A DNA stretch of 64,000 bases, taken from contig JBJFFE010000072.1 in the NCBI GenBank assembly GCA_051891435.1, positions 21,387-85,386 on the forward strand, given 5' to 3'. A program made the position numbers and the translations under genes. Below are positions 35,948 through 44,692 of this stretch, piece by piece. Each line of letters starts with the position of its first letter. The first letter of the stretch is position 1. The notes beneath the pieces were generated by a model. It was given only the letters and a program-made list of their open reading frames with translations, had not been told where the DNA came from and did not search any database. The DNA is from UMGS1933 sp051891435. GTDB lineage: Bacteria > Bacillota > Clostridia > TANB77 > CAG-508.

Positions 35948-36673
35948 ATGAATAATTTTACTCCAATTTTATATACCATTAGACCTGGTGATACATTATA
36001 TAATTTAGCCTTAATATATGGCACGACTGTACAAGAAATAATTGATACAAATTTAGCTTTAGACCCATATAATTTGCGAGTTGGGCAACAAATTTATATC
36101 TACCCTCGTTCTAATAATCCATATGATTATTGGGTTAGTATTAATCAAGTTAATTTAATGCAAAATATGGATTTGGCATGGCTTGAACATATTTTATGGA
36201 CACGTTTGTTTTTAATTAGTGTTGCAGAAAATTTGGGTGATTTAGAAGCTACTAAGGCTCGTTTGTTAGAAAACCCTAGAACTATTGCTAATGTTTTTAG
36301 AAAATATTATGGAAATAATATTGCAAATAAAATTGAAGAACTGATAAAAGAGCATTTAATAATTGGTGGAGATTTAATTGTTGCATTAAAAAATGGAAAT
36401 CAAAAATTAGCTCAAGAATTAAATACTAAATGGTATAAAAATGCTGATGATATGGCAGAAGCATTTAGTAGTATAAATCCTTTTTATCCAAAAGAAGAAG
36501 TAAGAAATATGTTATATGAACACTTAAGGCTTACAACTAATGAAGTTTCTGCCCGTTTAAAGAAGGATTATGCTGCAGACATTAAAGCTTATGATATGGT
36601 TCAAAAAGAAGTTTTAAAAATGTCAGAATTTTTTGTAAATGGAATTGTAAAACAATTTCCTAATTTATTTTAG
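35948..36673 (+). CDS. LysM-domain protein with helical C-terminal part
   Basis: Protein of about 241 residues starting with one LysM (YTIRPGDTLYNLALIYGTTV to LRVGQQIYIYP), which binds peptidoglycan or spore cortex glycan. There is no signal peptide, as in many spore-coat LysM proteins. The rest (about 60-241) is helical, with WLEHILWTRLFLISVAENLGD and two repeats of a similar helical layout. Start is taken at 35948, with GAAAGGATGATT upstream; 35936 is an alternative. Stands alone between two operons on the other strand. Confidence 0.75.
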   Translation: MNNFTPILYTIRPGDTLYNLALIYGTTVQEIIDTNLALDPYNLRVGQQIYIYPRSNNPYDYWVSINQVNLMQNMDLAWLEHILWTRLFLISVAENLGDLEATKARLLENPRTIANVFRKYYGNNIANKIEELIKEHLIIGGDLIVALKNGNQKLAQELNTKWYKNADDMAEAFSSINPFYPKEEVRNMLYEHLRLTTNEVSARLKKDYAADIKAYDMVQKEVLKMSEFFVNGIVKQFPNLF

Positions 36674-36678
36674 TTCGC

Positions 36679-36697
36679 GGGCGAACACTGTTCGCCC
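36679..36697 (+). terminator. Terminator after the LysM gene
   Basis: Perfect 8-bp stem GGGCGAAC / GTTCGCCC with a 3-base loop, then ATATTTTATTTG. Confidence 0.8.
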
Positions 36698-36735
36698 ATA
36701 TTTTATTTGTAGCACTTTTTTCCAATGAGACCTTT

Positions 36736-36800
36736 CTAACAAATTACATTAAAAAGCAACCAGTGATTAATTCTGATTGCTTTGTAATGTAATTTATTAG
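36736..36800. repeat. Imperfect 28-bp inverted repeat
   Basis: Arms of 28 bp (25 matches) around a 9-base centre. The inner part with AAAGCAA and a T-run on the minus strand can end the transcript of the small gene at 36828. The length of the arms is more than a terminator needs, so a small mobile or RNA element is possible. Confidence 0.65.
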
Positions 36801-36827
36801 AATCGTGAGTGCACGCTTAGAAGTTCA

Positions 36828-36959
36828 TTATTCTGTTTTGTCTTCTACATTTTCATAATATTCTATCCCTAATTTATAGCTTTCTTTTAACTCTTCAAGA
36901 TTTTTCTTCACCTTTTGTTTATCTTTATTTGTTAATTGTTTTTTTTGATTATTACCCAA
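36828..36959 (-). CDS. Small charged protein, 43 residues (TTG start)
   Basis: TTG start 7 bases after AGGAGG. The product GNNQKKQLTNKDKQKVKKNL then EELKESYKLGIEYYE is Lys/Glu-rich and likely one long helix. Not recognised. The good ribosome site and a terminator-like hairpin downstream support it as a real gene. Confidence 0.55.
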   Translation of the reverse strand: MGNNQKKQLTNKDKQKVKKNLEELKESYKLGIEYYENVEDKTE

Positions 36960-37048
36960 TTTAAAACCTCCTATGAAATTAGATAATAATATTATGTGTA
37001 ATTTTTGTAATTTTAAATTATATTTTTAAAATTTTTTAGATGTTTTAA

Positions 37049-37840
37049 TTAATCTACATTAACACCTTTTTCAAGTTGTTTCTTTCCTATAATATAGTAA
37101 AAAGCTATATAAACTATATATATTCCAATACCTACATACATAACAGATTTAATTGCATCTATATTTATTATGTCTGTAGTGTTAATTAAATTCATAACAC
37201 TAGAATTAAATAACCCAAAAACAAAAATGAGTGCTAAAGTAACTACCTGTGTTATCATATATAATGCGAAACCAATTATAATTGTTTTTACCATTTTATT
37301 TTGATTTGATTTATGACCTAATATTATTCCTGTATATCCAACTAACACTATAAACATTAATTCTAAAAATATTACAAAAGAAACTAATAATAATAAATTT
37401 AAAACTGTTGTATTATAAGTTGAAGCGGCAAGTTCAAGTAGTTGTTTTAATACTTGCATATTAGCTTCTGAATAATAACATATAAATAAGCAGGCTATTA
37501 TAATAACTGTTGTTGTAAAAATACATATTAATGCAGAAATTACTTTTGAGGCAAATATTGTTTTCTTTTCTATTGGCAAAGTGTGTGTAAGATATGATTC
37601 ATCTTTATATACATTTCTAATAAATCTTGCCCATAATCTCATTAAACAATTAATTAAACTACTTACCATCATACTTATTGCAAATCCAAATACAATTTGT
37701 GCGACCACCGAAAATATAACTGAATTTTTAATCAAGCTTAAACCTCTACCAATAACTGAAAATATAAATGCTAAAATATAAAAGACTACTACTACTTTAT
37801 ATACCCATTTCAAGTCATATTTTAATACTTTTCCTAACAT
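37049..37840 (-). CDS. ABC transporter permease
   Basis: Membrane protein of 263 residues with six predicted segments. It overlaps the ATPase gene by seven bases and ends the GntR-ATPase-permease operon, a layout like YtrA-type systems that react to cell-wall antibiotics. The motif YLTHTLPIEKKTIF is a likely coupling helix. Substrate unknown. Confidence 0.82.
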   Translation of the reverse strand: MLGKVLKYDLKWVYKVVVVFYILAFIFSVIGRGLSLIKNSVIFSVVAQIVFGFAISMMVSSLINCLMRLWARFIRNVYKDESYLTHTLPIEKKTIFASKVISALICIFTTTVIIIACLFICYYSEANMQVLKQLLELAASTYNTTVLNLLLLVSFVIFLELMFIVLVGYTGIILGHKSNQNKMVKTIIIGFALYMITQVVTLALIFVFGLFNSSVMNLINTTDIINIDAIKSVMYVGIGIYIVYIAFYYIIGKKQLEKGVNVD

Positions 37841-38529
37841 TTAAAATACCTCCTAAATATCTCATCTATTGATGTTTTTTCTTTGTTTCTTAATTCATCT
37901 GCTGATGATGTTAAAATTATTTTTCCTTTATCCACGAAAATAACTTCATCTAATATTCTTTCAATATCTGAAATTAAGTGCGTAGATATTATTACACTTG
38001 CGCCTTCAAAAAAATTAGAAAGTATTGTATCTAATATATAATCTCTTGTTGCAGGATCAACTCCTCCTAATGGTTCATCTAAAATATAAAGTTCTGCATT
38101 CCTGCTCATTACAAGTATTAATTGAAGTTTTTCTTGCATTCCTTTTGACATTTTTGATATTTTCTTGTTGATGTCTAAATCTAAATCTTTTAATAAGTTA
38201 ATTGCTTTTTGAGAATCAAAATTTTTATAAAATTCTTCAAAATATTTGATGACCTGTTTAATTGTCATTTCCTTATCTAAATATGTTCTTTCTGGTAAAT
38301 ATGATATAATTTCTTTTGATTGTACTCCGGGGATTTCTCCATTAATTAGTATTTCTCCACTTGTAGGCGTTAGTAAGTCATTTATTAGTTTTATTAATGT
38401 ACTTTTTCCTGCCCCATTTTTCCCTAAAAGACCTATTATTTTTCCTCTTGGAATTTTTAAATTAACATCTTGCAATACTGCTTTATTGTCAAATTCTTTA
38501 CATAGGTTTTTACATTCTAATAATTCCAT
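37834..38529 (-). CDS. ABC transporter ATP-binding protein
   Basis: ATPase of 231 residues: Walker A GKNGAGKSTL (about 37), Q-loop region SYLPERTYL, signature MSKGMQEKLQ, Walker B LYILDEPLGGVDP and H-loop ISTHLISDIE. The short form is typical of GntR-linked exporters. It lies one base after the regulator gene and overlaps the permease. Confidence 0.93.
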   Translation of the reverse strand: MELLECKNLCKEFDNKAVLQDVNLKIPRGKIIGLLGKNGAGKSTLIKLINDLLTPTSGEILINGEIPGVQSKEIISYLPERTYLDKEMTIKQVIKYFEEFYKNFDSQKAINLLKDLDLDINKKISKMSKGMQEKLQLILVMSRNAELYILDEPLGGVDPATRDYILDTILSNFFEGASVIISTHLISDIERILDEVIFVDKGKIILTSSADELRNKEKTSIDEIFRRYFKC

Positions 38530-38530
38530 T

Positions 38531-38938
38531 TTATTTCCTTCCTCCTAGTTCTTGCAAGTACTCTACTGCTTCTTTGTAGCTTATACCGATATTTTCCATA
38601 TCTTGAAGGTAATTATTTACTTTTTCTTCTGCCAATTCTTTTTTTATTTTTTCAATTAGTTCTTTGTTAGTAGTTACAAATTTTCCATTTGTTCTTTCAG
38701 TATAAATTAAACCCTCATTTTCTAATTCGACCAATGCTTTTTGCATTGTATTAGGATTAACCCTTGCAGTAAGTGCTAGCTCTCTTACCGAAGGAATTCT
38801 TTCTCCTGGTTTTAACTTATTAGAAATTATCTCAATCCTTAATTTTTCTACTAATTGAACATAAATTGGTCTATCATTATCAAAAATATAATCCACAACT
38901 TTTTTCCTTTCTATTATTGTATTACTTGCATAATACAA
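38531..38938 (-). CDS. GntR-family (YtrA-type) regulator
   Basis: Short regulator of 135 residues: winged helix (about 20-85; RIPSVRELALTARVNPNTMQKAL) and a brief helical tail. YtrA-type GntR proteins lack a large ligand domain and repress a downstream ABC operon that is switched on by cell-wall-active peptides. The first Met may be internal; the frame runs to 38938. First gene of its operon. Confidence 0.9.
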   Translation of the reverse strand: MYYASNTIIERKKVVDYIFDNDRPIYVQLVEKLRIEIISNKLKPGERIPSVRELALTARVNPNTMQKALVELENEGLIYTERTNGKFVTTNKELIEKIKKELAEEKVNNYLQDMENIGISYKEAVEYLQELGGRK

Positions 38939-38998
38939 TAATACTATTTCGTATGTTAGTTGTCAATATTTTTTATTAAAATTTTTCCTCAAAATTAA

Positions 38999-39149
38999 GT
39001 TTAAGGCATAATATATTTATTTTTGCAACACCGCGTAAGCGACCAAACGAGCGATTCCGCGAGTGCGATTGGAGCAACCTACTATTAATCTTTATGTTTG
39101 TAGGTTGCGACACACAAGGTGTAAAAAATAAATATATTATGCCTTAAAC
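38999..39149. mobile_element. MITE-like element (family B), 151 bp
   Basis: Terminal inverted repeats of 26 bp (beginning GTTTAAGGCATAATATATT) flank a GC-rich centre that itself holds GCAACCTAC / GTAGGTTGC arms. No ORF. It lies between gntR and a DUF308 gene and differs from the surrounding base composition. Confidence 0.82.
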
Positions 39150-39198
39150 ATAGTTTTATTTTTATTTTTAGTACGCAATCATGCGCCTATTAAATCAA

Positions 39199-39744
39199 TT
39201 ATAAAATCTTATTTATATTTCTCATAAATATTATATTTTCTATTATATCCATAACTGAATATACTATCATTATAATTCCTATTGTAACTATTATAGCATT
39301 AGAATATATGATTACATATAGTCCACATATAAGCATCAGAATAGCTAATATTAGACCGAAAATCCATGATTTACTTCCAATTCTTTTTATTTGAATTGCT
39401 GAATTAATTCTTACAAAAGATGTATATACAATCCAAACTCCTATTATGATTCTAAATACTGAACCTATTATATTCATATATGCCATGGCAACAATTCCTA
39501 TAACAATTGAAGTAAGTCCATATATTAAGTCATAATTGAAAAAGTCATTTTCTCTTTTTGTTACAAAATAATTAATTATTTTGTAAATACCTACTAAAAT
39601 AAATACCGTTCCCAATACTCCTGAAATGAATTTAACCGTTCCCTCTGGTTTACAAACTAATACAATTCCTAATATTGCAAATATTAATGATTCTAATATT
39701 GAAACCCATCCTGTTTTTTTTAATAAATTTTTCAATTTTTCCAT
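39199..39744 (-). CDS. DUF308/HdeD-like membrane protein
   Basis: Membrane protein of 181 residues with six evenly spaced hydrophobic segments, the HdeD/DUF308 pattern. WVSILESLIFAILGIVLV and FISGVLGTVFILVGIYKI are typical blocks. Some members act in acid resistance; the role here is unknown. Monocistronic. Confidence 0.85.
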   Translation of the reverse strand: MEKLKNLLKKTGWVSILESLIFAILGIVLVCKPEGTVKFISGVLGTVFILVGIYKIINYFVTKRENDFFNYDLIYGLTSIVIGIVAMAYMNIIGSVFRIIIGVWIVYTSFVRINSAIQIKRIGSKSWIFGLILAILMLICGLYVIIYSNAIIVTIGIIMIVYSVMDIIENIIFMRNINKIL

Positions 39745-39847
39745 TTTTTTCTACTCCTTTATATTAATTATTTAATTATGAACTTGGTACGAACTTTTTT
39801 ATCTGAATTATTAAATTCATTGTGCATTTTTCTTGTTTTAAAATAAA

Positions 39848-40927
39848 TTATCCATTTATATACTCATTTAAGTTTTTTACTTTAAAGTTTAATTCTCCAA
39901 ACTTTTCTGTTGTTACATATCCTGGCTCTGCATTTATTGTATCTGGTATTCTATTTACTACTGTTGCACATGTTAATTCTACTGTTGATGGCTTGTCCAC
40001 TGTTATTGTTGTTGTTGGTTCTCCCTCTATAGTCCATACATTTCTATCAAATTCCTCTGGTGCATATACTTTTCCAACACATTCTGTTTCTACTACTATT
40101 CCCTCTTCTGTTTCAGTTGTAACTACTGCACTCATTCCAGTTGCATCTCCTGCTTTTACTGTCATATTTAATGTTGATGAGAAAATATCTTCTTTATATG
40201 TTTGTGGTATACATTTTTGAGTTTGACTTTTTATTGTAAGCCCTAATTTTGAGCATAGCCATCCATTTACATTCCACATATATGATGGCATAAAATTCCC
40301 AGCATCAATTAACTTTTGTCTTTCTTCTGCAGATATATTATCTGCTGATGCAATTTTGTTCTCAAATTCTTCTAAAGATAAACCTGCTCCATGTGCTTCT
40401 GCTAAAGCTATTCCATATTCTTCTACGTTGTAACTTGAGCTTCCTTTTATTCTTGTAATTTTTTGAGTAGAACCTGCAATACTTGTCACTAGTTGTCCCC
40501 AGTATATATCTTGGTATCCGCTTCCAGTTATTGTACAATTATTTTGCTTTGCTAGCTCATCTATTTTCTTTACTAAATTAGGATTAGAATTCATTGGGAA
40601 AAAAGCTTCTTCACAAGTTGTTATTGCATTTATTCCTAATTTTGCGCAAAGCATAAGTGGCTCTTCTAGTTCTCCAATTAAACTCCTTGTTGTAACAACA
40701 CAAATATCTGGTTTTGTTTGTTTTAACATTTCTTCAGCATTTTTGGCATCTGTAACTACTACACCTAAATTTTGTCTACCTAAAATCTCTCCAATATCTT
40801 TTCCTATAACATTAGGGTTTATATCAATAGCTCCAACTATTTCCACCCCTTTTTCTAGCATATATCTCATTGTATATATGCTCATTTTGCCTACACCATA
40901 TTGCACTGCTTTAATTTTCTTGTCCAT
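39848..40927 (-). CDS. 2,4-diaminopentanoate dehydrogenase-like enzyme
   Basis: NAD(P)-dependent dehydrogenase of 359 residues with a dihydrodipicolinate-reductase-like Rossmann fold: IKAVQYGVGKMSIYTMRYML and GAIDINPNVIGKDIGE. The middle and C-terminal parts (TTCEEAFFPMNSNPNL, GSGYQDIYWGQLV, TGMSAVVTTETEEG) resemble 2,4-diaminopentanoate dehydrogenase of ornithine fermentation. The D-ornithine aminomutase genes that would confirm that pathway are not next to it, so another amine or imine substrate is possible. Good GGAGG upstream. Confidence 0.72.
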   Translation of the reverse strand: MDKKIKAVQYGVGKMSIYTMRYMLEKGVEIVGAIDINPNVIGKDIGEILGRQNLGVVVTDAKNAEEMLKQTKPDICVVTTRSLIGELEEPLMLCAKLGINAITTCEEAFFPMNSNPNLVKKIDELAKQNNCTITGSGYQDIYWGQLVTSIAGSTQKITRIKGSSSYNVEEYGIALAEAHGAGLSLEEFENKIASADNISAEERQKLIDAGNFMPSYMWNVNGWLCSKLGLTIKSQTQKCIPQTYKEDIFSSTLNMTVKAGDATGMSAVVTTETEEGIVVETECVGKVYAPEEFDRNVWTIEGEPTTTITVDKPSTVELTCATVVNRIPDTINAEPGYVTTEKFGELNFKVKNLNEYING

Positions 40928-40989
40928 AAAATAACCTCCTTTTAATATTATGTTTCTTAAATAAATTTATATTCAAAATTTGTATAAAT

Positions 40990-42069
40990 TTAAAAAGCTT
41001 CTTCTATAATATTTGCCAAGCATTGCATACTTAACAAACATTCTTCTAATGTATTCCCTGTTGCTCCAACTTCAATTATGAATGCACCTGGAGTAACATG
41101 CTGATTGTATCTTGAATTTCTTACTATTATTGGCCTAAATAATCCTGGGTATAATAAATTAGCAGTTTCTTGTATTTTTATAGCTGTTTTTATATTTTGT
41201 CTCCAATTAGGGTGTTCTAATCCACCTCCATCAGTTCCAACTACTAACATCATTTGTGCCACACTCTGCCCATCTATTTTTACAGTTGGTCCATATGATG
41301 ATCCATCTCCCACCGCGTCTCTATGCAAATCGATAACAATTTGTATATCCTGATTTTCATTTAAAATTTCCTGTATTGTTTCCAAAGAACGTTCATATGA
41401 ACCAGAATATGAAGGATAATCATGATATGATGAATCATGTATCACCTCAAAGCCTTTATTAGTTAAAAACTTTGAAAGTTCTTCTCCCACTCTAACTACA
41501 TTATAATTATTGTCTGTTGTTCTGTAATTTCCGGTCATCGTATAATTATATTGCTCACTAGGAGTATAGCTTTCACATGTATGAGTATGATATATTAATA
41601 TTTTTTTAGTATTTGTTAAATTAAAATCTTCTAAAGAAAGGATATCTTCTGTAAGTTCATAATCACTTTGGTTTCTTATTTTCGTTGTGCCTGTTGTAAA
41701 ATTAAAATTTTCTTCAATGTTCTTTTCCGATACAGCTTCAATTGTTGCATTTTTGAATATTATTATGTCATTTTCTTCTTTTAGAATTTCTTCTATCTCT
41801 GGTGCAATTTCATTTTCTTCATCCAATGCCATTACTAAGGGAGAAACTGTTTTTAATATTTCCAATGAATCAACTTCATATTTTTCTTCATTGATATTGT
41901 AGAAAAACCCCGTGTATACACTACTACAGGTCTCAAATGAAAAAACTTTTTGTAAGTTCTTTACATTTGAAATTAAAAATTTAATCAATAAACTTAAAAA
42001 TATTATACTAATTATTAATTTTATAAAACTTTTAGAAATTCCTTTTAAATTTATTATTGCAACATTCAT
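40990..42069 (-). CDS. spoIIP: Stage II sporulation protein P
   Basis: Membrane-anchored peptidoglycan hydrolase of 359 residues. One N-terminal membrane segment (about 15-35) is followed by a linker and the SpoIIP catalytic domain: HTHTCESY supplies His and Glu, VIDLHRDAVGDG a second metal-site block, and VEVGATGNT-like IIEVGATGNTLEE closes the site. SpoIIP cuts both amide and glycan bonds at the septum during engulfment, with SpoIID and SpoIIM (8631-9275). Transcribed alone, presumably by mother-cell sigma E. Confidence 0.93.
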   Translation of the reverse strand: MNVAIINLKGISKSFIKLIISIIFLSLLIKFLISNVKNLQKVFSFETCSSVYTGFFYNINEEKYEVDSLEILKTVSPLVMALDEENEIAPEIEEILKEENDIIIFKNATIEAVSEKNIEENFNFTTGTTKIRNQSDYELTEDILSLEDFNLTNTKKILIYHTHTCESYTPSEQYNYTMTGNYRTTDNNYNVVRVGEELSKFLTNKGFEVIHDSSYHDYPSYSGSYERSLETIQEILNENQDIQIVIDLHRDAVGDGSSYGPTVKIDGQSVAQMMLVVGTDGGGLEHPNWRQNIKTAIKIQETANLLYPGLFRPIIVRNSRYNQHVTPGAFIIEVGATGNTLEECLLSMQCLANIIEEAF

Positions 42070-42147
42070 CTTTTACCTCTTATAAGATTTATTTTAGGGA
42101 GCTTTTCCCTATTTCAATCTTATTCAAGGTAAAAGAAATTATGAAAT

Positions 42148-44274
42148 TTAAGCACTAATTTCTGTTATATCAATTTTTGTTACTTGTTCTTTTGTAGAAT
42201 TATCTAGCAAATTAATTATATAGTTAGTAGTAGTTTTTATTTTTATAAGTTCTGTTTTTCTTAAATCGGCTAACATGTGTGTAGAATAATCCATGCCGAT
42301 TGGTAATGTTTTATTTCTATTATTAAAAAATATTATATTACTAAAAGCCAAAAGATTTGAATTAGATTTGAAATTTATTTTATATAATTCAATTTTTTTA
42401 TTACTTGTAATTAGTTTTTGTGGATTTATTTCAAGTCTAGTTAATTCATTTTTTGGTTTTTTAGTTGTATATAAAGATATAGTGGTATTAATTTTACTTT
42501 TTTTAAGTGCTTTTTCAATATTTATTACTATGTTTTCTAATTTTTTAGAGTATTCTTCCAAACTTAAATCCTCTGTAATTTCTAAAATACTTTTTATATT
42601 TTTTGTTGTTTCTCTATGAGCTAAAATGGCTTCATCAATATTTATTAATTTTTCATTTTCTTTTAATTTTTGTAAATTTTCTGTAGTAATTCTTTCTTTA
42701 TTTATAATTGAATTTATATCATCTAATATTTTTGTTTCTGTTAATAGCAAACTATTTTGTTCTTCTTCTGTTAAACTTTTTCTTTGCATAGAATCCAAAT
42801 ACTTACCAAATTCTACTAAATCTTCTTTTACATTAAAGTTTTTCTCTATACGAGTTTCATTTTCTGCCTGAATTACTCCTTCAGCTAATTGATTTTTTTC
42901 ATCTTTATTAGTGAATTTCCAAAATTCGAAAATACTTTTTTTATGAGATTCTATTTCTTTTATATACAAAGTAGCATTCTCTATTTTTTTCTTCAATACT
43001 TCGATTTTTACTGTTAAGTTTTGAATATCTAATCTTGTTGTTGCTGCAATAGTTGTTTTTGTTTTTAATTCTTTACAAACATATATTAAATCTTCAATAC
43101 AATCACCATAAGAAGGCTTTATATATCCAGTATCTTCTATTTCCACATTTTCTTCTATTGTATTTTGTTCTTGAACTGATGATTTCTTTTTACTATATTT
43201 AAAGAAATATTTCACCCTTCCAAAAAATGTTTTTTTACATTCTAAAAAGGTTGATATTTGTTTTTGTTTTTCCAATAATTCTGAATTTAAACTCTTTTCT
43301 TGAAGTTTTAATTTATTTAATTTTTTCGTTAAAGCTATTTGTATATTTTCTATTTCTTCAATACTTTTTAGATTACGTTTTATTTCATTTGAATAAAACT
43401 CATTTAAATTAGAATTTGTAATCTCATTGTCCTTAAAATAAAAATGTATTGTCCCTTTTTCATCTAATATAATATCAAATTTAAAATAATTAGCTAATTC
43501 TGTTTGTATATAAAACAGAGTTTTTACAAGATTATAAAAATCTTTTAATGTATTTTCTTCCGTAAAATGCAATTTATAATCACTTTCAATATTTTCGTAT
43601 ATATCTACTTGTCCAATAATATCTATAGATAAATTATCATTATTATCATAAACTTCATATATCATTGGCCATTTATTTGTAAAATAAAATAAATTATTTT
43701 CTAATGTATTTATTTTTGATTTTTCAATATAATTATTCTCATAATCTAAATTACATATTGGAACATATATTTTTTCATTAATATCCTCTATTTTCTTTTT
43801 TAGTATATATATGAAAGCCTGTTGTTCTGTTTCCTGTGTAGGCACTATCATATAATATTTATTAGTTCTTTTTATATAATATATTTGCCATAAATAATCT
43901 TTTGTATACTTAATTTTAATAGGAACATCTTCTTTGAATTTACCTTCAAATTCTTCAATTTCTTTTATATCCTCAATAGAAGCATTTTGTAATAAGTTTA
44001 ACAATGTTTCGTATTCTTCTTCATTTTTTTTATTCAAATAGAAGGATAAATCTTTCATGTTTTCAATTTTTTTAGCTGGTTCATCTAATCTTCTTGCATT
44101 AGTAAGCACTATGTTTATATCTTTTATTGATACATATTTATATATCTTATAATTTTTTTCATTTCTAATTTCTGTAGATTTAATATCTACATCATCTACA
44201 TTAATTATTGATTTTGGTATTTTCTTTAAATTTAAGTTTAAATATTCTAAAACGCTAGTTTTATTTTTTCTCAT
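42148..44274 (-). CDS. Large coiled-coil protein of unknown function
   Basis: Protein of 708 residues, not recognised. The first 300 residues have alpha/beta character (INIVLTNARRLDEPAKKIENM; YLWQIYYIKRTNKYYMIVP). A long coiled coil runs from about 305 to 600, broken near 355-375 by the basic segment GRVKYFFKYSKKK. The C-terminal 100 residues return to mixed structure. There is no signal peptide or membrane segment. The shape recalls structural or motor-like sporulation proteins, but no motif supports a function. Confidence 0.6.
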   Translation of the reverse strand: MRKNKTSVLEYLNLNLKKIPKSIINVDDVDIKSTEIRNEKNYKIYKYVSIKDINIVLTNARRLDEPAKKIENMKDLSFYLNKKNEEEYETLLNLLQNASIEDIKEIEEFEGKFKEDVPIKIKYTKDYLWQIYYIKRTNKYYMIVPTQETEQQAFIYILKKKIEDINEKIYVPICNLDYENNYIEKSKINTLENNLFYFTNKWPMIYEVYDNNDNLSIDIIGQVDIYENIESDYKLHFTEENTLKDFYNLVKTLFYIQTELANYFKFDIILDEKGTIHFYFKDNEITNSNLNEFYSNEIKRNLKSIEEIENIQIALTKKLNKLKLQEKSLNSELLEKQKQISTFLECKKTFFGRVKYFFKYSKKKSSVQEQNTIEENVEIEDTGYIKPSYGDCIEDLIYVCKELKTKTTIAATTRLDIQNLTVKIEVLKKKIENATLYIKEIESHKKSIFEFWKFTNKDEKNQLAEGVIQAENETRIEKNFNVKEDLVEFGKYLDSMQRKSLTEEEQNSLLLTETKILDDINSIINKERITTENLQKLKENEKLINIDEAILAHRETTKNIKSILEITEDLSLEEYSKKLENIVINIEKALKKSKINTTISLYTTKKPKNELTRLEINPQKLITSNKKIELYKINFKSNSNLLAFSNIIFFNNRNKTLPIGMDYSTHMLADLRKTELIKIKTTTNYIINLLDNSTKEQVTKIDITEISA

Positions 44275-44376
44275 AAGTTATCTCCTTATATAACAAATTA
44301 TTATTATATTATCACAATTTTTTAATAAAGTATAGTATATAATAAAAAAATAATAAGGCAAGGTTCCCCCCTTGTC

Positions 44377-44529
44377 TTATTTACTTTTTTCTATTAAATT
44401 AATCGTTTTTTTCGTTATGTATTTATCTAATTTTTGGCTTTGTTTTAAAATAATTTCATAATTTTTATTTTTCTCAATCATTCTGTTTAACTTAATTTTA
44501 TTAAATTTAATGAGCCAATCTAATATCAT
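44377..44529 (-). CDS. Spo0E-like aspartyl-phosphatase protein, 50 residues
   Basis: Small helical-hairpin protein. The segment ILKQSQKLDKYI carries the Spo0E signature Ser-Gln-x-Leu-Asp, preceded by an amphipathic helix (LNRMIEKNKNYE). Spo0E-type proteins remove phosphate from Spo0A~P and so restrain sporulation. Ribosome site GGGGGCGAT just upstream of ATG at 44529. The match fits family length (45-60 residues) and the spore-forming context. Confidence 0.72.
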   Translation of the reverse strand: MILDWLIKFNKIKLNRMIEKNKNYEIILKQSQKLDKYITKKTINLIEKSK

Positions 44530-44692
44530 ATGGATCGCCCCCACGATGTTATTATAACATATTTATTTATCTTTTTTTGTTGAAACGTGTCGATTAAATA
44601 AATTTTCTTTAATTTTCTTAGTTTATATGTTATAATTACCTAAATTGTATAATACATAATTAAAAAATTTTATATGTTTGTGGGAGGATTTT

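Noticed and set aside
39848..40927. Dihydrodipicolinate reductase (dapB)
   Set aside because: Only the N-terminal Rossmann part is similar; length and C-terminal sequence fit diaminopentanoate-dehydrogenase-like enzymes better.
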